Assembly (NCBI RefSeq): GCF_005233515.1
Contig: NZ_QFZZ01000001.1
Location: forward strand, 153,320-217,319
Direction: 5' to 3'
Length of the DNA: 64,000 nucleotides
Source of the DNA: Pseudomonas sp. CFBP13508
Lineage (GTDB): Bacteria > Pseudomonadota > Gammaproteobacteria > Pseudomonadales > Pseudomonadaceae
The translations under genes and the position numbers were made by a program. Position 1 is the first letter of the stretch, and every line of letters begins with the position of its first letter. Shown piece after piece: positions 33,598-42,496 of the stretch. The notes beneath the pieces are model-generated. The model saw only the letters and a program-made list of their open reading frames with translations, was not told the DNA's origin and searched no databases.

Positions 33598-35855
33598 CCA
33601 TCGCTTATGGAGAGGAGTGCGAGGATATCGTCGGTATCGAGCCGCGGACATCGTCCTTCGCAGCCTGCGTGGCAATGCTGGCCAATCCCTTGATCGGCGT
33701 GCGCCCGCATGTGCCCAGTGCCTCGCCGCGCACACGGCGCACGCAACTGCTCTGCGCGGGGGTCTATGCACCCGGGGTCGGCGTTTCGCGGGAGATCATT
33801 TCTTTGCCAGCGCCGGCAGTCCTGCGCCTCTACGATGTGGACACGGGCGAACCTCTCGAGCCATCAGGCGATGGACCGGCGGTGGTGTTGGCAATGGATC
33901 AGGCGACAGTCAGCAGCCGCGAGCTGTTCCAATTGCGGGGCGTCCGTTATGAGCTGACGGTTGATCAGTTCATTGATGCCCCTGATGACAGCGCCGTGTC
34001 GACCCGCATCAGTCTGACTCGACTGGGCGAGCCGACCGGTGCGCACCGATTGCGACTGGATTACGGCGTGGATGGCAGTGCCGAGAATGAATACCTGGGC
34101 ACCAGTGACTGGCTGACCGCCCGACATTACCGTTTTGGGCAAAGTGTTGTCGATCGAACGGCCTTCACTGTGGATGTCGATGCCGCAGAGTATCGGCTGC
34201 GCTACGACGTACGTGTCGAACAGTCCGGTTCAGCGGCGAGTTCCGTTGTTTGCTGGCGACACGGCCTGCAGGGTTGTATTGCTTCCGTCACCATGGATTT
34301 CAACTCGGTGCTGCAGCATCGCATCGCCACGCATTGGCGGGTTGCAATCGATGGCGAGCACAGTATGCCCGACGCGCTTTCTGGCGACTTCGATGTGACC
34401 CATATCCAGAGCAGCCATCTTGACCGATGGAGCAGGATCTGGAGCGAGCATGACGTCACCGTTCAAACCGCGCAGAGAGGTATCGATCTGGGCATCAAGT
34501 ACGCGATGTTTCAATTGCTGCAGCACGGCGTGGGAGTCGCGCCCCCCGAGCGGGGAACGCTCTCGCCGGCGCGCGGCCTGACCAGTACGTATCACTCCGG
34601 AGCGACGTTTTTCGATACCGAACTGCACAAGTGCATGTTCTGGATCTGGAACGAACCCGGCGTCGCCAGGGCGTTGATTGACTATCGCTACCACTGTCTG
34701 GAACAAGCGCGGGAGTTTGCTCGGGCCAGTGGCTATGAGGGAGCGCGTTTTCCGGAAGCAGCCAATGATCGAGGGCGGGAAAATGGTCCCCATTATGTGC
34801 TGGCGTATCCCGAACAGGACATTCGACGAGAGTGGAGTGTCCATGAGGTGCTCCACATTTCGGCAGACGTTTGCTATGCCGTGAACAAATACTGGAAGGT
34901 CACTGGTGACGATGCGTTCATGATCTCTCGCGGCTTTGAAATGCTGCTTGAGTGCGCCCGTTTCGCCGCGTCCGTGTTCAAGTGGTCCGAGAGTCGTCAG
35001 GCGTATGTCGTTGAATCGGTCATGGGGCCGGACGAATACCACTATCATGTGGACAACAGCTTTTTTACCAATTACATGCTGCGCTGGTGTCTCCGGTCAA
35101 CGCTTTCCCTGTGCGACCGGCCGGGCTTTCCGGGATTGCCCGAGGCACAGTCCAGGCGCTGGCAGTCGATAGCCGATAACGTCTTTCTGCCCTGGATCAC
35201 TGTGGGTGGGGTGGTCATTCCTGAAGAGTTCGAGGGTTATGCCGCCTTACCTGACACGCAGCTGCGTTCCGACAAAAAGCGTGGGCCGCAGTTTGCGGAC
35301 GAGGCCGAACGGGAGAGCGCAGAGAATCTGCAGAATTTCGCGTCGCAGGTGGTCAAACAGGCGGACATCGTGTTGTTGATGTCGATGTTTCCAGAAGATT
35401 TTTCAACGGACGTGAAACGCGCAGCGTTCCAATATTATGAACCGCGTACGGTGCATGAATCGTCATTGAGCTACGGCCCGCACGCGGTTGTCGCCGCGCA
35501 CTTGGGCAAGACGTCGATCAGTGCCGATTTCATTGCTCGGGCCAGCCGCTACAACCTGGATTTCACCCCGCTCGACGACTACAGCAATGGCCTGCATCTT
35601 TCCGCCTATGCCGGAGCCTGGCAGGGCTTGGTGGAAGGGCTGGCAGGACTTGATCTCGTTGCGGACCAACTGGCCTTCCGCCCGAGGTTGCCCGCCGATT
35701 GGGATGCCTACCACTTCACCCTTGAGTTTCGGGGCCGGCGTCTGCGCATTTCCGTAATCGGGGACGATGAGCTGGAAATCCGCGAGGGCGGCCGGCAGTT
35801 GCCAACCGAACGTGCCCAGGATGGATATATATGCCTCAAGGAGGGGCACCGATGA
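33591..35855 (+). CDS. Glycoside hydrolase family 65 phosphorylase
   Basis: 754 residues from GTG, overlapping the previous gene by seven bases, with a GGGGGAC ribosome site. The N-terminal beta-sandwich is followed from about residue 300 by the (alpha/alpha)6 barrel with GH65 landmarks: YHSGATFFDTELH, YEGARFPEAANDRG, and VMGPDEYHYHVDNSFFTNYM holding the acidic catalytic region. Family members phosphorolyse maltose, trehalose, kojibiose, nigerose and similar alpha-glucosides with inversion, releasing beta-glucose-1-phosphate; the reverse reaction makes disaccharides. The motif second acid seen as GPDEYHE in many members reads GPDEYHY here, so specificity may differ. Confidence 0.9.
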   Translation: MLTIAYGEECEDIVGIEPRTSSFAACVAMLANPLIGVRPHVPSASPRTRRTQLLCAGVYAPGVGVSREIISLPAPAVLRLYDVDTGEPLEPSGDGPAVVLAMDQATVSSRELFQLRGVRYELTVDQFIDAPDDSAVSTRISLTRLGEPTGAHRLRLDYGVDGSAENEYLGTSDWLTARHYRFGQSVVDRTAFTVDVDAAEYRLRYDVRVEQSGSAASSVVCWRHGLQGCIASVTMDFNSVLQHRIATHWRVAIDGEHSMPDALSGDFDVTHIQSSHLDRWSRIWSEHDVTVQTAQRGIDLGIKYAMFQLLQHGVGVAPPERGTLSPARGLTSTYHSGATFFDTELHKCMFWIWNEPGVARALIDYRYHCLEQAREFARASGYEGARFPEAANDRGRENGPHYVLAYPEQDIRREWSVHEVLHISADVCYAVNKYWKVTGDDAFMISRGFEMLLECARFAASVFKWSESRQAYVVESVMGPDEYHYHVDNSFFTNYMLRWCLRSTLSLCDRPGFPGLPEAQSRRWQSIADNVFLPWITVGGVVIPEEFEGYAALPDTQLRSDKKRGPQFADEAERESAENLQNFASQVVKQADIVLLMSMFPEDFSTDVKRAAFQYYEPRTVHESSLSYGPHAVVAAHLGKTSISADFIARASRYNLDFTPLDDYSNGLHLSAYAGAWQGLVEGLAGLDLVADQLAFRPRLPADWDAYHFTLEFRGRRLRISVIGDDELEIREGGRQLPTERAQDGYICLKEGHR

Positions 35856-37093
35856 TTTCTATCAAAGAACGCTTATCCCCCTATAACGATGCGCTGCGAG
35901 TCTTGCCTTTTCGCAAGTTGCTGATCGGCCAGGGCCTGTCGATGGCCGGCGACGCCATCTGTCTGGCGGCGCTGCCGATAGCGCTGATACGGGACGGTTT
36001 TGGTGGTGATGTGTTTGGCTTCATCATGGCCGCAGTCGGAATCGGAACCGTCGTCGGTGCTCTGGCCGGCGGCATGCTGGCGGATCGCAAGTCGCCTCGA
36101 CAGGTGCTCATCTACACCGATACGGCCCGAGGCATGGCGCAGCTTGCGGCCGTCGCACTGCTTCTGACCGGTGCGCCTTGGGGCTGGCTGGTGCTGGCCT
36201 ATCTGATCTTCGGCATCGGCATCGGCGTTTCTCGGCCCTGCGCTCAGGTGCTGCTGGTCAGCCTGTTACCCAAAAAGGCGCTGGTCGCGGGCAACGGCGC
36301 GATGAACTTCCTCGATAACCTGGTCGCCATTCTGTTTCCGGCGACGTTGGGCGTGTTCATCATCTTGTGGGATCCGGTCTGGGGGATACTGATCGATGGC
36401 TTGACCTTCTTCGGCGCGGCGATTTACACCGCTCAGTTACCGAATGTCGGCCGTCATGAATCCGAAGAAGAGTTCTCCCTGCGCGAGGCGTTCAAGGGCA
36501 TCACCGTGGTCAGCCGTAACGCCACGCTGCTGCTGGGGTTTGCGGCGACGCTGGTGGTGAACGTGCTGTGTTTTCCGATTTTTCTGGTCGTTGCACCCTA
36601 CGCGATCAGTCTTCGTTTCAGCGAAGAAATGTGGGGATATTGCCTGGCAGCATCAGGGTTCGGCGCTTGTCTCGGATCGGTTGTCACCGTGCTGGCCTCG
36701 GGGCACGAACGCCTGGTGGGCCTTGCTGTGGTATGCGGGTTGTTCCTGGCCGGAGCGATGGCGTTACTCGGGCTGGGAACGGCGGCATGGATGGCGGTTC
36801 TGGGGGCGACGTTCGTCGGTATCGTCGAAGCGTCCTGGCTCACCGGCTGGGCAACCGCCATGCAAACACTGTCGCCCGAAAAGGATCTGGGCAAAGTCGT
36901 GGCGGTGGATACCTTTGTCACCAGCGGTGTGCACCCGTTCATTTATCTGGGCAGCGGCGTAGTCGGCGGGATGATCGGCTATTCCCAGACGCTTGCGTTG
37001 ACCGCCGTCATCAGCGCGGTTGGCACTCTGCTGATCGTCCTGACGTCCATCATGTTCATGCCAGGGAGTGCGCGTAATGATCAAGTGCAATAA
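35852..37093 (+). CDS. MFS transporter, probable product exporter
   Basis: 413 residues starting MISIKERLSP; AGGAGG lies eight bases upstream and the ATG overlaps the GH65 stop. About 12 hydrophobic helices, with the loop motif GGMLADRKSPRQVLI between TM2 and TM3, as in DHA3-type (MefA-like) drug exporters. Export of the cluster's product, or self-resistance, is the simplest role. Confidence 0.88.
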   Translation: MISIKERLSPYNDALRVLPFRKLLIGQGLSMAGDAICLAALPIALIRDGFGGDVFGFIMAAVGIGTVVGALAGGMLADRKSPRQVLIYTDTARGMAQLAAVALLLTGAPWGWLVLAYLIFGIGIGVSRPCAQVLLVSLLPKKALVAGNGAMNFLDNLVAILFPATLGVFIILWDPVWGILIDGLTFFGAAIYTAQLPNVGRHESEEEFSLREAFKGITVVSRNATLLLGFAATLVVNVLCFPIFLVVAPYAISLRFSEEMWGYCLAASGFGACLGSVVTVLASGHERLVGLAVVCGLFLAGAMALLGLGTAAWMAVLGATFVGIVEASWLTGWATAMQTLSPEKDLGKVVAVDTFVTSGVHPFIYLGSGVVGGMIGYSQTLALTAVISAVGTLLIVLTSIMFMPGSARNDQVQ

Positions 37094-38180
37094 CGTACAG
37101 GAACAGGCCCAGGATCTCTGTGGCGAGATCTTTGAACGCTGGCGGGAGCTGTTGCAATCGGGCGAGTTCATTCTCGGCGATCAGGTTCTGGCGTTCGAGT
37201 CATGGATGTCGGATCGTTGTGGCGGCGCGCACGCCGTTGCCCTCAATTCAGGCACGGATGCGCTGTTTCTGGCATTGCGCGCGCTCGATATCGGCCCCGG
37301 TGACGAGGTGATCACCTGCGCCAATACCTTTGTTGCCACAGTCGGAGCCATTGTTGCTGTTGGTGCCCGGCCGATCCTGGCAGATGTGGGTGACGATGAA
37401 CTCCTGAGCGTCGAGACGATTGCGCCACTTGTGACTGATCGGACCAAAGCCGTGATTCCTGTCTATCTGCGCGGGCGCCCTCTGGATATCGACCCCATCA
37501 TCGACCTGTGCCGCTCGCGCGGGGTTGCCGTGATCGAGGATTGCGCTCAGGCGATCGGCACTACGATCGATGACCGGCAAGTCGGCACTCGCGCTGATGC
37601 GTCAGCGTTTTCCATGCATCCGTTGAAGACGCTCGGTGGTCTGGGTGACGGTGGGATGCTGGTGACTCGCGATCCGGGAATTGCCGAATACGCGCGGATT
37701 GCACGCAATCACGGCCTGGAAAACCGTAACGAATCGATCCGGTTCGGCATCAACTCCAGACTCGACTCGTTGCAGGCAGCAGCACTCAACATCAAAGCGC
37801 AGTATCTGGATCAGTGGCTGAAGCGACGCGTGGAAATTGCCGCGTTCTATGATGACGTCCTCTCGACAACCCGCACGGGCACTGACCTGGGGCGCGGCAA
37901 ACCGGGAAATGCCTACTATCACTATGTCGTGCAATCCACGCATCGTGACGAGTTGCAGGCTTATCTGGCAGAGCACGATGTGCAAGCGGCCATTCATTAT
38001 CCGGTGCCCATTCATTGGCAGAAGGCATGGTTGAGCAGTCAGCCGCGCATTGCGTTGCCCACAACCGAACGCCTGTCCCGGCAAATGATCACACTTCCTT
38101 GCCACCATCATTTGTCGGATGGCGACGTGGAAAAGGTCGTCACGCTGATCAAGCAATTTGAACGCACGGTGAGGTGGTGA
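37077..38180 (+). CDS. DegT/DnrJ/EryC1/StrS-family sugar aminotransferase
   Basis: 367 residues from the ATG at 37077 (GGGAG eight bases upstream), overlapping the exporter by 17 bases. The features are [43 protein letters not shown] (Asp to the pyridine nitrogen), and the PLP lysine near residue 184 in [18 protein letters not shown]. These enzymes transaminate keto-sugars, commonly NDP-linked, in amino-sugar biosynthesis. It is the strongest sign that the cluster makes an amino sugar. Confidence 0.9.
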   Translation: MIKCNNVQEQAQDLCGEIFERWRELLQSGEFILGDQVLAFESWMSDRCGGAHAVALNSGTDALFLALRALDIGPGDEVITCANTFVATVGAIVAVGARPILADVGDDELLSVETIAPLVTDRTKAVIPVYLRGRPLDIDPIIDLCRSRGVAVIEDCAQAIGTTIDDRQVGTRADASAFSMHPLKTLGGLGDGGMLVTRDPGIAEYARIARNHGLENRNESIRFGINSRLDSLQAAALNIKAQYLDQWLKRRVEIAAFYDDVLSTTRTGTDLGRGKPGNAYYHYVVQSTHRDELQAYLAEHDVQAAIHYPVPIHWQKAWLSSQPRIALPTTERLSRQMITLPCHHHLSDGDVEKVVTLIKQFERTVRW

Positions 38181-39286
38181 GCGTCGATATCGAATGTGTC
38201 GTGATTGGCGCCGGAGTGCTCGGGCTGGCTGTCGCCCGGGCCCTGGCCGTGAGCGGCCGTGAAGTGATCGTGGTGGAGGCGGGTGAACGCATTGGCACGG
38301 GCATCAGCTCGCGCAATTCAGAAGTCATTCACGCCGGCATCTACTACCCCACTGGCAGCCTCAAGGCGCAAATGTGCGTCGACGGCAGGCATCGCCTGTA
38401 TGCCTTTTGCGAAGCGCACGCAGTAGCGCGCCAACCTCTGGGCAAGCTTGTTGTCGCAACCGATGAGGCGCAGTGCGGGGCATTGCAGCGGTTATGGCAG
38501 CAGGGACGGCGCAATGGGGTCAACGACCTGCAACTGCTCAGCGCCCGGCAGGCGCTGGAACTGGAGCCTGAGTTGTCATGTATCGCGGCACTCTGGTCGC
38601 CCTCTACCGCAATTGTCGACTCCCATGCCTTGATGCTTGCCTTGCAGGCAGACGCCGAGGCGGCGGGCACCTCGTTTGCCTTTAACACGCCGTTCGAATC
38701 GGCCTGTCGTCGCCCGCAGGGTTTTGAGTTGCAGATCGGCGGTGCGCAACCCATGAACGTCAGCTGTGGCGAACTGATCAACTGTGCGGGCTTGTCTGCG
38801 CCCCAGCTTGCGGGTCACATTGTCGGTCTGTCTTCACGATACGTCCCGTTGGCCAGGTTGTGCAAAGGCAGCTACTTCAGCTTCAGCGGTCGGATACCTT
38901 TTCGCCATCTCATCTATCCCGCGCCCGAAGCCGCGGGTCTTGGCGTGCACATGACGCTTGACCTGGGGGGGCAGGCGCGTTTCGGACCGGATGTCGAGTG
39001 GATCGATCAGGTTGATTACCGTGTGGATCCTCAGCGGGCCGAAGGTTTCTATCAGGCGATTCGCCGCTATTGGCCCGGCCTGCCCGATGGCAGCCTGGAA
39101 CCGGCCTATAGCGGCATCCGCCCGAAAATCAACGCCGTACACGAACCGGCGGCGGACTTTGTCATCAGTGGCCCATCGGCGCATGGAGTGCCGGGGCTGG
39201 TTAATCTGTTCGGCATCGAATCTCCAGGATTGACGAGCTGTCTCGCCATCGCGGAGCGTGTCGTACAGGCGCTCGGGCAAAATTGA
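38174..39286 (+). CDS. FAD-dependent oxidoreductase (LhgO/DAO family)
   Basis: 370 residues; two adjacent GTG codons (38174, 38177) can start it, both overlapping the aminotransferase stop. The N-terminal dinucleotide motif is [17 protein letters not shown], followed by [24 protein letters not shown], the signature of L-2-hydroxyglutarate oxidase-like enzymes, and it ends with the FAD-binding [19 protein letters not shown]. It oxidises a hydroxy acid or secondary alcohol or amine. It is the last gene of the operon; whether it belongs to the pathway or was attached is not known. Confidence 0.85.
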   Translation: MVSVDIECVVIGAGVLGLAVARALAVSGREVIVVEAGERIGTGISSRNSEVIHAGIYYPTGSLKAQMCVDGRHRLYAFCEAHAVARQPLGKLVVATDEAQCGALQRLWQQGRRNGVNDLQLLSARQALELEPELSCIAALWSPSTAIVDSHALMLALQADAEAAGTSFAFNTPFESACRRPQGFELQIGGAQPMNVSCGELINCAGLSAPQLAGHIVGLSSRYVPLARLCKGSYFSFSGRIPFRHLIYPAPEAAGLGVHMTLDLGGQARFGPDVEWIDQVDYRVDPQRAEGFYQAIRRYWPGLPDGSLEPAYSGIRPKINAVHEPAADFVISGPSAHGVPGLVNLFGIESPGLTSCLAIAERVVQALGQN

Positions 39287-39307
39287 CCAGCCTTTGTCCA
39301 GAGGGGG

Positions 39308-40312
39308 TCACACGTCCAATTCGATCAGCTCGCCATCTTCCTTTTCCAACCGCTGCAAAAACACCTGCGCCTCCAGCAATTGATACGGAAAATACAGCCC
39401 CGGCCTTACCGGCGCTTGCCCATCCAGCCCAACCAGCCGCTCCAGCAACATGGCCACACTGAGCCCGGTCAACGCCGCTGCACCTGCGCGGTGAACTACG
39501 GCGTGGCGGGTGTGCAATGGCTGTCCATCGTGATCCGTGCCTTCGAGTTCAATGAGTATTTCCGTCGACATCGGCTGACCCTGACGCCGGGTCGAGCTGA
39601 CGCCGCTGGCGAGGTTGAACTCGACGTTCGGGGCGTCGGTGGCGGCGGCCAGGCCGGTGACGTCGATCAAGGAGAAGCCGGTGCCCTGCAGGGTCGTGCC
39701 GTCGACGGCGCGGAAGCTGACCTTGGCGTCGTCGCCTTCACGCCAGATGAATTCGCCGTCACGGCGGGTCAGCGCGGCGGGCAGCATTTTGTTCAGGTGT
39801 TCGAAGTCGACGGCCACGGTCGGGCCGCCGCCGTCCTGTTCGTCGACCAGTGCATGAATGCGGATGTCGTGCACGCGGGCGAATGCCTGGGCGATGTGCA
39901 GCGTCGCTACCGTGGTGGCGCCGACCATCCATTCGTAGCCGAGGACAATGGGCGACACGTCAGGCGTGTGCATGAAACTGGCGATCTGCGGGGCGATTTC
40001 GAACACGCCGGAAGAGATGCTCAAGTGCGGCACCTTGCGCTTTTGCGCAAAGCGCAGCCCGGCGAGGGCGTGGTCCATGTAGAACAGGGCGATGGCGCTG
40101 ACCGGGCGATCACCCAGCCCCAGATCATCTGCGCGAGCATCGATGACCACACCCTGGGCATTGCCGATTTGCTCGGCGGTTTGCTGAGCCTTGGCGAGGT
40201 CGCGTCCGCCGATCAGCAAGGGGACGTCGGGATGCGCCGCGCGCAATGCGCGGGCCGTCTGATGGCCGATGGCGCCGGAGCCGCCCATGAACAGAATGGG
40301 ATGAAGTGGCAT
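39308..40312 (-). CDS. NAD(P)-binding reductase-like protein (saccharopine dehydrogenase/trans-acting enoyl reductase type)
   Basis: 334 residues. The N-terminal Rossmann motif is LFMGGSGAIGHQTARAL and the second strand ends in GGRD, which favours NADP. The remainder resembles the saccharopine dehydrogenase-like/trans-acting enoyl reductase branch without an obvious catalytic set. GAGGAGG precedes the ATG. It is 114 bases downstream of the flavin monooxygenase on the same strand, so both may be under the sigma-54 promoter at 42295-42310. Confidence 0.75.
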   Translation of the reverse strand: MPLHPILFMGGSGAIGHQTARALRAAHPDVPLLIGGRDLAKAQQTAEQIGNAQGVVIDARADDLGLGDRPVSAIALFYMDHALAGLRFAQKRKVPHLSISSGVFEIAPQIASFMHTPDVSPIVLGYEWMVGATTVATLHIAQAFARVHDIRIHALVDEQDGGGPTVAVDFEHLNKMLPAALTRRDGEFIWREGDDAKVSFRAVDGTTLQGTGFSLIDVTGLAAATDAPNVEFNLASGVSSTRRQGQPMSTEILIELEGTDHDGQPLHTRHAVVHRAGAAALTGLSVAMLLERLVGLDGQAPVRPGLYFPYQLLEAQVFLQRLEKEDGELIELDV

Positions 40313-40426
40313 GAATCCTCCTCATTTTTCCTGGATTGAAACGTGCTTGGGCTAGACACCCTAGCACGCACTTTCCAGTTCGCCGGTGCGCCTGGTCTGC
40401 GCACCGACGAACGACCACTTGAGGAA

Positions 40427-42250
40427 TCAGCCCAGATGATGCCGCTGTGCAAGGCGATAAACATCGGTGTCGAGGCCTTCGAAACGGGCTTTCAACTGCA
40501 ACGCCAGATACAGCGAATAGTGCCGTGACTGATGCAGGTTGCCGCCGTGGAACCAGAGGTTTTGCTGCTGGGTCGGCTTCCACATGTTGCGCAGTTCACC
40601 TTCATACGGGCCGGGGTCGTTGGTGGTGCCGGAACCCAGGCCCCAGCAGCGCCCGACCCTGTCGGCGACTTGCTGGGAAATCAGCTTCGCGGCCCAGCCG
40701 TTCATCGAGCCATAACCTGTCGCATAAACGATGAGATCGGCCGGCAAGCGGCTGCCATCGGTGAGCACCACCGCGTCCGCTTCGATGCGTTCGACGCCGA
40801 GGCCCGGCGCGCTCTTGAGCTTGATGGTGCCGTTGGCGATCAGTTCCGAGGCGCCGACGTCGATGTAGTAACCCGAGCCACGGCGTACGTATTTCATGAA
40901 CAAACCCGATTCATCGTCGCCGAAATCGAGCATGAAACCCGCCCGGCTCAGGCGTTCATAGAAGTCCTTGTCGCGCTCCTTGATCGCGTCGAAGATCGGC
41001 CGATGAAACTGTGGCATTACCTTGTACGGAATCGATGCGAACAGCAGATCGGCCTTGTCCGTGGTCAGACCCGACTCGAGCGCCTCTTCGGAATAAAGCC
41101 CGCCGAAAACCAGTTCCATCAGGCTGTCCGAACGCACGATGTGCGTGCTCGAACGTTGCACCATGGTCACCTCGGCGCCGTTTTCCACCAGATCGGCGCA
41201 GATGTCGTGGGCTGAATTGTTCGCGCCGATGATCACTGCGCGCTTGCCTTTCCACGCATCGCCGCCGGGGTGACGGCTGGAGTGATGTTGCTGGCCCTTG
41301 AAGTCTTCGGCGCCTGGATACACCGGCACATTCGGTACGCCAGACATGCCGGTGGCGAGGATCAGTTGCGTCGGTTGCAGGGTGATGCGCTCGCCGTTGC
41401 GCAGGACCTCCACGGTCCAGCGGCCAGTCTGCTCGTCAAACGTAGCGCCGAGGCACTCAGTGCGCGGCCAATAGTTGAGTTCCATGACCTTGGTGTACAT
41501 CTCCAGCCAGTCGCCGATCTGGTCTTTCGGGGTGAACACCGGCCAGTGGTCGGGGAAGGGCAGGTAGGGCATGTGGTCGTACCAGACCGGGTCGTGCAGG
41601 CACAGCGACTTGTAGCGGCCGCGCCATTGATCGCCGGGGCGTTCGGCTTTGTCGATGATCAGCGTCGGTACGCCCATGCGTTTGAGCCTTGCGCCGAGGC
41701 CGAGCCCGCCCTGACCGCCGCCGACGATCAGGCAGTACGGTTGCGTGGTGATGCCCAGCGCCGCTTCTTCTTCGCGGCGGCGCTCCAGCCAGTTGCGCTT
41801 GTCAGCGTGGGCATGGCCGTGGCTCGCGCCCATCGGCCGGCGGCGGCCGCTGGGTTCTTCGAAGCCTTTGAGTTCGCGCATGGTGGTCAGCAGCGTCCAG
41901 CACAAACCGTCTTTCAGGCGCACATAGCCTTTGCCGCGCGCCGAGTCGGTTTCCAGACTCATCCAGCCTTCAAGCACGCCATCGCTAAGCGTGGCTTCAC
42001 CTTCGAGTTGCCAGCGTTCGGGCCGGGTCTGCTCAAGGCGTGTTTCGAGCATGTCGCGAATCGCCGGTTTGCCTTCCAGGGTGACGAGGTTCCAGCTGAA
42101 CAGCAGCAAGTCACGCCAGTGGCATTCTTCGGCAAACAGCTCCAGCGTGCCGTCCACATCTCGTTGCGCCAGACGTCCGCCGAGGCGTTCGACCCAAGCG
42201 GCGAGTTGCGCTGTTGGCGATTGCAAAGAGGTTTCAATAGCGATGTTCAT
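40427..42250 (-). CDS. Flavin-containing monooxygenase with N-terminal NTF2-like domain
   Basis: 607 residues starting MNIAIETSLQ (GGGAG upstream); the frame is open to 42376 but the sigma-54 promoter lies in that extension. Residues about 15-130 are an NTF2/SnoaL-like domain (GGRLAQRDVDGTLELFAEECHWRDLL). At about 175 the FAD motif VGGGQGGLGLG begins, then the monooxygenase fingerprint-like FKGQQHHSSRHPGG, the NADPH Rossmann motif VIIGANNSAHD, and the ATGYGSMNG motif near the C-terminus. This is the YUCCA/FMO-like family common in pseudomonads; the substrate is likely an alcohol or ketone breakdown intermediate. Confidence 0.88.
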   Translation of the reverse strand: MNIAIETSLQSPTAQLAAWVERLGGRLAQRDVDGTLELFAEECHWRDLLLFSWNLVTLEGKPAIRDMLETRLEQTRPERWQLEGEATLSDGVLEGWMSLETDSARGKGYVRLKDGLCWTLLTTMRELKGFEEPSGRRRPMGASHGHAHADKRNWLERRREEEAALGITTQPYCLIVGGGQGGLGLGARLKRMGVPTLIIDKAERPGDQWRGRYKSLCLHDPVWYDHMPYLPFPDHWPVFTPKDQIGDWLEMYTKVMELNYWPRTECLGATFDEQTGRWTVEVLRNGERITLQPTQLILATGMSGVPNVPVYPGAEDFKGQQHHSSRHPGGDAWKGKRAVIIGANNSAHDICADLVENGAEVTMVQRSSTHIVRSDSLMELVFGGLYSEEALESGLTTDKADLLFASIPYKVMPQFHRPIFDAIKERDKDFYERLSRAGFMLDFGDDESGLFMKYVRRGSGYYIDVGASELIANGTIKLKSAPGLGVERIEADAVVLTDGSRLPADLIVYATGYGSMNGWAAKLISQQVADRVGRCWGLGSGTTNDPGPYEGELRNMWKPTQQQNLWFHGGNLHQSRHYSLYLALQLKARFEGLDTDVYRLAQRHHLG

Positions 42251-42294
42251 GGGGCCACTCCCGATCTTGTTGTTTTGGTAAGCCATGGCATCAG

Positions 42295-42310
42295 AGCAAG
42301 GCTTGGGCCA
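42295..42310 (-). promoter_or_regulatory. Sigma-54 (-24/-12) promoter for the flavin monooxygenase
   Basis: On the minus strand the sequence reads TGGCCCAAGCCTTGCT, matching the consensus TGGCACGN4TTGCW with GG and GC ten bases apart. The monooxygenase ATG lies 45 bases downstream. A sigma-54 activator is encoded divergently. Confidence 0.75.
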
Positions 42311-42371
42311 TCTCCTTGAAAGACGCGGGCCAGAGCGTTTGATGCAAAGGCCGACAAGGCTTGGCACAGGC

Positions 42372-42412
42372 GACATGTCACAAATTCGAGAATCGCGGAT
42401 GACACTGTGTCA
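42372..42412. promoter_or_regulatory. Candidate activator binding sites (UAS)
   Basis: TGACAC-T-GTGTCA (42400-42412) is a perfect palindrome. GACATGTC (42372-42379) is a partial one whose centre is about 30 bases away, near three helical turns. They are 60-100 bases upstream of the -24/-12 site and also upstream of the activator gene, fitting enhancer sites with autoregulation. Confidence 0.6.
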
Positions 42413-42496
42413 CTCGGCGCGAAATTCCCCCGCAACGAGCTTTTCATCTAAGCTGCGGACACACCCGTGTCTTCACCGAAGCGGAGAACAACAACA

